Positions 50,730 to 54,880 of a stretch of 54,880 nt of DNA are shown in pieces. Position 1 is the stretch's first letter, and each line of letters opens with the position of its first letter. The translations under genes were made by a program, and so were the position numbers. Below the pieces are notes generated by a model. That model was not told the origin of the DNA. It worked only from the letters and a program-made list of their open reading frames with translations, and ran no database searches. The stretch is from Limnochordia bacterium (GTDB lineage: Bacteria > Bacillota > Limnochordia > DUMW01), in contig JALNWK010000018.1 of assembly GCA_023230925.1 (NCBI GenBank), positions 1-54,880 of the forward strand. The letters are read 5' to 3'.

Positions 50730-51544
50730 CCTCCAAGAAGACCTGATACTAGGATACCGGCAACAAGGGCGATGAGAGTGCTGTATAGTGTTCCTAGCAG
50801 GAAATACTCCGCAAAGGTGGCATCATCCTGGATCTGTTTGAACCGGGCTACGGACTTGGCAGTTAAGACAAGCCCGATGAGACTGTACTGGGAGATGACG
50901 ACCAAGGTGAAAATAATCCAGCGCTCCAAAATACCAATGACCCTTCCGGCCTGTAATGTGCTAATCCCCGCAGGTTCAGAGGCAGCGGCCATTTCCCTTT
51001 GTCCTACTTGCCAGTCCAAAGGTCTATGGATCATCTCGGATAACAACAGGTCATCGTCCTTATCCACAAGCCAGCGAATCACAAAATTCGTAGGTTGGGA
51101 TAGCAGAATATATGTACATAGATAGATCATGGGGGCAGATCCCGGCCAAGCATGGAGTTGCTCCATGGTGGGAGACAGGCGAAGTTGCGCCACCTGTGCC
51201 ATGCTTAATGCCAGGAGGACAATCCAGATCATCGGCAGCAGATACAACCAGCGACAGCGAATACCATATTGGCTCTGGAACAGCTGTTGCACAGGACTTA
51301 TTACTAGTTCTATGCTGCCGAGTGCAAAGGCGAGAAGAATTATCGGGAGGAACCACAAACTTGGCTGATACACAAAGAACAACAGCATGGCGAGCACCGC
51401 AGCATGGGCCATACGATAGCAGACATAGTGAGCGTATCCTACGGTTCTAGAGGCGAATACTGGCTCAAACCATTGCTTGAGGCCGTATTCAGTCCACACA
51501 CAAAGGGTAATCAGAAGCAATGTCGGCATTACCTGTGAAGGCAC
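50726..51544 (-). CDS. Polytopic membrane protein paired with SatD (DUF3307/SatE-like)
   Basis: The 272-residue protein has about seven hydrophobic helices (VMPTLLLITLCVWTEYGL, YRMAHAAVLAMLLFFVYQPSLWFLPIILLAFALGS, LYLLPMIWIVLLALSMAQ, IIFTLVVISQYSLIGLVLTAKSVARF, and LLGTLYSTLIALVAGILVSGLL). The layout, with a cytoplasmic loop of about 55 residues before the last two helices, and coupling to satD, fits the DUF3307-type partner. I identify the family mainly by context. Function is unknown; a membrane sensor or transporter is possible. Confidence 0.65.
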   Translation of the reverse strand: MPSQVMPTLLLITLCVWTEYGLKQWFEPVFASRTVGYAHYVCYRMAHAAVLAMLLFFVYQPSLWFLPIILLAFALGSIELVISPVQQLFQSQYGIRCRWLYLLPMIWIVLLALSMAQVAQLRLSPTMEQLHAWPGSAPMIYLCTYILLSQPTNFVIRWLVDKDDDLLLSEMIHRPLDWQVGQREMAAASEPAGISTLQAGRVIGILERWIIFTLVVISQYSLIGLVLTAKSVARFKQIQDDATFAEYFLLGTLYSTLIALVAGILVSGLLGG

Positions 51545-51864
51545 GATGGGTTCTCCTCTCTTGTCGGTTAACCGTATTAGGTTGAGAATATAAGTTTAAC
51601 ATTATGACGTTAACTTCGCCCTTTCACCGGGTATTTCCTGCTAGGTACCCTCCCGGAGCAGTTAACGCAATGAGGTTAATATATGATTTATAACCGGAAC
51701 AGGTTATTTGGAACAAGCTTGTTCGATGCCGACCGAACGGTTGACAAAATGCGCAGTAAGGTGTAAGGTGGGAATTGGAAGGGGATCGATACTTTTGATG
51801 TCCTAGGCGGGCACCCGGGGCCGGTGTTTCCAGGAAGGGGACATTTAGGAAAGGAGGTGCCAGA
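51545..51864. promoter_or_regulatory. Divergent regulatory region with palindromes
   Basis: The stretch separates the satE/satD pair from the small membrane protein gene. It contains a perfect 14-base palindrome GAACAAGCTTGTTC (51711-51724) and a partly overlapping pair, GTTCG with CGAAC (51721-51738). A TTGACA lies at 51741-51746 with a poor -10 17 bases on (TAAGGT). The GAAC/GTTC spacing is 6, not the 4 of a Bacillus LexA box. It may be bound by an unknown regulator. Confidence 0.4.
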
Positions 51865-52146
51865 ATGGGAGTTGCAGGACTTCTTTTAGGCTTGGTTGGT
51901 TCTATTTGGGGTATGTTTGTGCAGGTTGAGACACTGAGATGGCTGCTTGTTCTTATTTCCATAGCAGGCTTTGTAGGCGCATGTCTTGCTATGTCTTCTC
52001 CGAAGTGGTCTGGTATTATAATGCTTATTGCAGCTATTATCGGTTGGATTATTGCAAAAGGTTCCTTCCTGTGGCCAGGTATCTTATTAGCTGTGGGCGG
52101 AGTCTTTGCGTTAATTAGTCTATCGAGTGCAAAGGCAGATAACTGA
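51865..52146 (+). CDS. Small three- to four-helix membrane protein of unknown function
   Basis: The 93-residue protein is almost fully hydrophobic: GVAGLLLGLVGSIWGMFVQV, LRWLLVLISIAGFVGACLAM, SGIIMLIAAIIGWIIAKG and FLWPGILLAVGGVFALISLS. It resembles the small DUF4064-type or similar membrane proteins of Firmicutes, but I cannot assign a family. GGAAAGGAGGTGCC gives a very strong SD before the ATG, and a strong terminator follows, so it is a real single-gene unit. Confidence 0.7.
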   Translation: MGVAGLLLGLVGSIWGMFVQVETLRWLLVLISIAGFVGACLAMSSPKWSGIIMLIAAIIGWIIAKGSFLWPGILLAVGGVFALISLSSAKADN

Positions 52147-52171
52147 AATTAGTGAAGGTCAGTGAGACTAT

Positions 52172-52236
52172 ACAGACAGGACGAAGTAAAGGTGGTGGCC
52201 CCGTTTCCATCATTGCTTCGTCCTGTCTGTGTTTTT
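52172..52236 (+). terminator. Terminator after the small membrane protein gene
   Basis: ACAGACAGGACGAAG (52172-52186) pairs perfectly with CTTCGTCCTGTCTGT (52216-52230) and is followed by GTTTTTT. The loop is 29 bases and contains the end of the minus-strand AraC gene. Confidence 0.8.
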
Positions 52237-53103
52237 TGACCTTTGTTTCCCAGAATCTCTTTGCATCGTCCCCCCATAGGCATGCCTAATATATTCGCTT
52301 GGGGAGGAACCCACCATTTGGCGGAAGACCCGCGAAAAGTACGATGGATCGTTGTACCCTAGGATCTCCGAGATTTGTGCTATGGTTTGACCTTCTTTCA
52401 GCTCCAGAAGGAGAATGCGGGCCTCTTCGATCCGTAGGTAGTTAGTGTACTCTACAATCGTCATTTCCATGGCCTGACGGAAGGTCCGACAGGCGTATTC
52501 ATAGCTTAGATTGACACCTTGGCTGATGTCTTTTGCAGATAGTCTCTTGCGATAGTTTGTCTCAATGAAGCGGCGAATACGATGTACCACTTCGGCCTTT
52601 TTCGGAGAGGTGACATGAATGGTCTCTGCCTGATCATCGAAGGGCTTGTGTTGCCGGGTTAGGTCGATAAGAATCTCAACAAACAGTGTTGTCACCTGTA
52701 GTCTATAGTGTTGTTTACGCTCTGCGGCTTCTTGGACGATGAGCTCAAAAAGCTTTAGTACCCTATGAGAATGGGCAAGTCCATGGGCTGGCAAAGCAAT
52801 GCTTTCATCTGCAATGCGGCAATGGACTCTACTCCCGATGGTCTCCATATTGGCTGCAAACTGCGCAAAGTAAAAACCCCCGGAACTTGGCGTATCGCCG
52901 TAGGAACGGTGTACCTCATTGGGCCAGAGCAACAAGAAGTGTCCTTCATCGAGAAGAAGATACTGATTACCCCGTTGAAAATGCAAACTGTTACCTTGGA
53001 CCAACACTAGTTCCCAATGGGGGTTACTGTGGTCATTACACCGCCAGTAATGGGAGTGATCCGGGATATAGCCGGTGGACTTAACAACAAGCTCCTTTGC
53101 CAC
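52210..53103 (-). CDS. AraC-family transcriptional regulator
   Basis: The N-terminus is a cupin-like sensor (HSNPHWELVLVQGNSLHFQRGNQYLLLDEGHFLLLWPNEVHRSY). The C-terminus is the AraC double HTH (LSAKDISQGVNLSYEYACRTFRQAMEMTIVEYTNYLRIEEARILL and IAQISEILGYNDPSYFSRVFRQMVGSSPSEYI). The protein is 297 residues long with a basic tail. GTG 53103 is the start, with AGGTGA about 7 bases upstream. It is divergent from the broken solute-binding/glycosidase chimera, whose intact ancestor it probably regulated. Confidence 0.9.
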   Translation of the reverse strand: MAKELVVKSTGYIPDHSHYWRCNDHSNPHWELVLVQGNSLHFQRGNQYLLLDEGHFLLLWPNEVHRSYGDTPSSGGFYFAQFAANMETIGSRVHCRIADESIALPAHGLAHSHRVLKLFELIVQEAAERKQHYRLQVTTLFVEILIDLTRQHKPFDDQAETIHVTSPKKAEVVHRIRRFIETNYRKRLSAKDISQGVNLSYEYACRTFRQAMEMTIVEYTNYLRIEEARILLLELKEGQTIAQISEILGYNDPSYFSRVFRQMVGSSPSEYIRHAYGGTMQRDSGKQRSKNTDRTKQ

Positions 53104-53297
53104 TGTTAGTCACCTCAAGATAGTGCTTGAACTATGGTTCGAGGTCAAAATAATCCTTATTAAAGTCAATTCGTCTCATGGAGTCAAAGACCTTCTTCCT
53201 GTGTCATTGGGGTAACGGTGATGTGAACGTAGTATTTTCTAGAAATGGTGATGGATTTAGCATTCCAGACACGTCATAATAAGGAGGCGAAAAGAAA

Positions 53298-54424
53298 GTG
53301 CGATCTGTTGGTCTTGTCGTGACTAGTCTGTTTCTAATCTGCCTTTCGGTGGCATCGGCCACGGAAGTGGTGGTGGGATGATCATACCCCCGACTTTTGA
53401 GACGGATTTTGCCAGGTGATTGAGGTGTTTGAGGCGAGAAATCCTTACATCAAAATTAATCTGAATACTATCGATCCATCTATATACTATGATCGCTTAG
53501 CGATGAGTATGGCTGGATCTGCTGGGCCCGATGTCTTTTACCTTCACGATTCTAAGGCAGCTCCCTACCATTACCGGGGATACACTCTTGATCTGGAGCC
53601 CTTTATTGCCGAAAGCGGTATCGAACGACATGATCTGTGGCCGGCCCAGATCGAGGCAATGTCACTGGATGGTAATCTACACGGTTTGCCCTTTGACATG
53701 TCGGTAATTGCACTGTATTACAATGAACGAGTCTTCAATGAGGCGGGAGTTGGCTATCCTAGTAGTGAGTGGACCTGGGATAATTTATTTGAGGCCGGAA
53801 GAAAATTTGCTACTGGTAACAATGAAGAGCAAAACATCGGGACTTCGGAACCTGCAAAAAGACGATAATGTTCTCCTTTGGGTGTATGGTGCGGATTTCC
53901 TAAGCGGGACAAGTACCAAGGAATTGACCGGTTTTGGGCTAACCCCAGTTAGTAATAGGCGGACCCGCGCCCAGTTGGAGATATCCGACGGGGAGCTTGC
54001 GGGGACTCTTTGTGGTAAGGATTTACGGGGGATCCCTGTATTTGCCGTAGAGGATGAACCGGACCTGCAGGTGCGAGGGTACTACCGGGGCACATCGGAG
54101 ATTGGCTTTGCGCTAAAGAAGTTCACCGATTGGACTTCAGTCTTTTACGGTTCCTTGGAGTTACCCAGTGAAATCATCCGGGCCATAGCCACAGAACTTG
54201 GAGTTTTTGTCTACATGGATAGCGATGACGTACTACATACAGATGGTAGGTTCTTCACGATTCATGCATCAAGCAGCGGCGAGAAGATTCTTAAGCTGCC
54301 CCTATGGAGTACGGTTAAGGATGCGTTCACCGGTATTACTCTAGCAGAGAAGGCAACCGAATATGTTTTCCAGATGCAGATGGGTCAGACGAAGTGGCTG
54401 TTAGTTGAACCAGTAGGTGATTAA
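53298..54424 (+). pseudogene. Chimeric, broken gene: solute-binding protein head joined to a glycosidase-like tail
   Basis: AAGGAGG and GTG 53298 open a signal peptide (RSVGLVVTSLFLICLSVASA). The frame stops at 53379, but shifting frame gives WDDHTPDF, then ETDFAR, then from 53416 VIEVFEARNPYIKINL, a type-1 sugar-binding protein that runs to about residue 140 (FNEAGVGYPSSEWTWDNLFEAG). Around 53822-53850 the sense passes to another frame that is not receptor-like. NVLLWVYGADFLSG and FTDWTSVFYGSLELP and VYMDSDDVLHTDGRFFTIHAS to the stop at 54422 look like the C-terminus of a large glycosidase-type protein. The middle of both genes appears deleted, with several frameshifts. Not functional as it stands. 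Confidence 0.72.
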
Positions 54425-54434
54425 GAGTCTTCAA

Positions 54435-54466
54435 GTTACGGACGGTTAGTATTTACCGTCCGTAAC
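54435..54466 (+). terminator. Hairpin between the chimeric gene and the group II intron
   Basis: GTTACGGACGGT (54435-54446) pairs perfectly with ACCGTCCGTAAC (54455-54466), a 12-bp stem with an 8-base loop, 11 bases after the stop. No U-tract follows on the plus strand now, because the intron begins 8 bases later. Confidence 0.7.
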
Positions 54467-54473
54467 CTGTGGT

Positions 54474-54880
54474 GTGCGCTGCATGGGTATAGTCTAGCGG
54501 GTGCAAGTTCCTGACACGCCCTGCTGTACGAAGTGTATAGCTGAAGACAAGGGTGTTCATCGCGAGGTGGAATGTGAAGGAAGTCGGAGGCAAATCTCTG
54601 GTCTGACGGACAGAAATCACATACAAGGCAAAGTATACCGGGTAAGGTTGTCACACAGAATCCCGCCGGGGTAAGGATGTTCTCTAATTCTTGGTGCATG
54701 ACTCCACCATTATGGGAAAAATGGGTGGCTACAAAGACTGTTTTGTGTGTGGCAATGGGGAGTGCGCGGTTATTTGTGTAGTGCGGCCGGGAAATGGCAT
54801 ATGTTCTAGCCGGTGAGAGTCCGGTCAAGACAAGGTCTAACTAACCAACTTGTAGCTAGCCCTTGGAGCCAGGCAGGTGA
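54474..54880 (+). mobile_element. Group II intron, 5' part (cut by the window end)
   Basis: The sequence opens with GTGCGCTGCATGGGTATAGT at 54474, followed by CTAGCGGGTGCAAGTTCCTG, matching the 5' end and domain I of bacterial group II introns (GUGCG start, GGGUG..AGUCC). AAGGGTGTTCATCGCGAGGT, then GGAATGTGAAGGAAGTCGGA and CTCTGGTCTGACGGACAGAA with the following ATCACATAC are conserved domain I strings of a well-known family of these ribozymes. Group II introns are self-splicing retroelements that usually encode a reverse transcriptase/maturase in domain IV, expected beyond the window. It is placed 8 bases after a perfect hairpin, the kind of site chosen by the IIC class. Antisense open frames here are not genes. 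Confidence 0.85.

Noticed and set aside
51711..51724. Possible LexA (SOS) box GAAC..GTTC
   Set aside because: The spacer is 6 bases, whereas the Bacillus-type box needs 4; no SOS gene is adjacent.
54436..54828. Minus-strand open frame of 130 codons at the window end
   Set aside because: It covers the plus-strand group II intron ribozyme; the conserved RNA strings explain the sequence and the translation has no protein-like pattern.
1..54880. CRISPR arrays, tRNA or rRNA genes
   Set aside because: No regularly spaced repeats, no tRNA cloverleaf with the TTCGA-type T-arm, and no rRNA segments were noticed by eye; a covariance or repeat scan would be needed to exclude short cases.

Overview
The window looks like a chromosome segment of a spore-forming, anaerobic-type Firmicute with about 50% GC that lives on complex carbohydrates. 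The gerA-gerC-gerB operon indicates endospores. A BamA/TamA-like outer-membrane beta-barrel gene at the left edge indicates a second membrane. Spore formation with an outer membrane is known from a few firmicute lineages (Limnochordia, Halanaerobiales, Negativicutes); Limnochordia is my best guess, inferred and not proven. GTG and TTG starts are common, and many genes were restarted here at codons with a good Shine-Dalgarno (SD) sequence.

Layout. 0-1.2 kb: Omp85-like gene lacking its 5' end. 1.7-13.6 kb: one long plus-strand run for acidic or amino sugars: ROK repressor, enolase-superfamily enzyme, three Gfo/Idh/MocA dehydrogenases, nagA, two small Gate-domain membrane proteins, nagB-like deaminase, sugar isomerase, and a double alpha/beta-hydrolase. 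13.8-16.2 kb: secreted esterase plus LacI regulator. 17-22 kb: two orphan solute-binding proteins and a second isomerase, separated by gene-poor DNA. 22-24.7 kb: flavin-reductase-fold protein, MBL-fold hydrolase, and a zinc-ribbon/DtxR pair. 25-29 kb: ger operon with a frameshift in gerB. 29-37.6 kb: AraC regulator, then a second catabolic run (PIG-L deacetylase, altered NagB-like protein, DUF3298 protein, DapA-type aldolase, regulator, PreA-like oxidoreductase with ferredoxin domain, NSAR/OSBS-type enolase). 38.2-40.6 kb: second copy of the esterase-LacI cassette. 40.6-41.9 kb: decayed DNA. 41.9-45.6 kb: GH38 alpha-mannosidase and flavin-reductase-fold protein. 45.7-50 kb: phosphofructokinase on the minus strand and three tandem M42 aminopeptidases. 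50-52.1 kb: SatD and a membrane partner, and a small membrane protein. 52.2-54.9 kb: AraC regulator, a broken chimeric gene (solute-binding head joined to a glycosidase-like tail), a hairpin, and the 5' part of a group II intron cut by the window end.

How it fits together. Glycans would be trimmed by the mannosidase and esterases, bound by secreted receptors (no ABC permease genes are present, so the permeases must lie elsewhere), and processed inside by deacetylases, deaminases, dehydrogenases, dehydratase/racemase-type enolases, isomerases, an aldolase and phosphofructokinase. Local regulators of the ROK, LacI and AraC families sit beside their likely targets. The most notable signals are: the duplicated esterase-LacI cassette with a shared operator-like site that also occurs a third time; the nagA-Gate-Gate-nagB arrangement; the NagB-like protein with an altered signature motif; the chimeric gene next to a group II intron; and the phosphofructokinase with unusual donor-site residues. 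Several genes are disrupted by single-base shifts (gerB, the chimera), so either real decay or indel errors in the assembly must be kept in mind.
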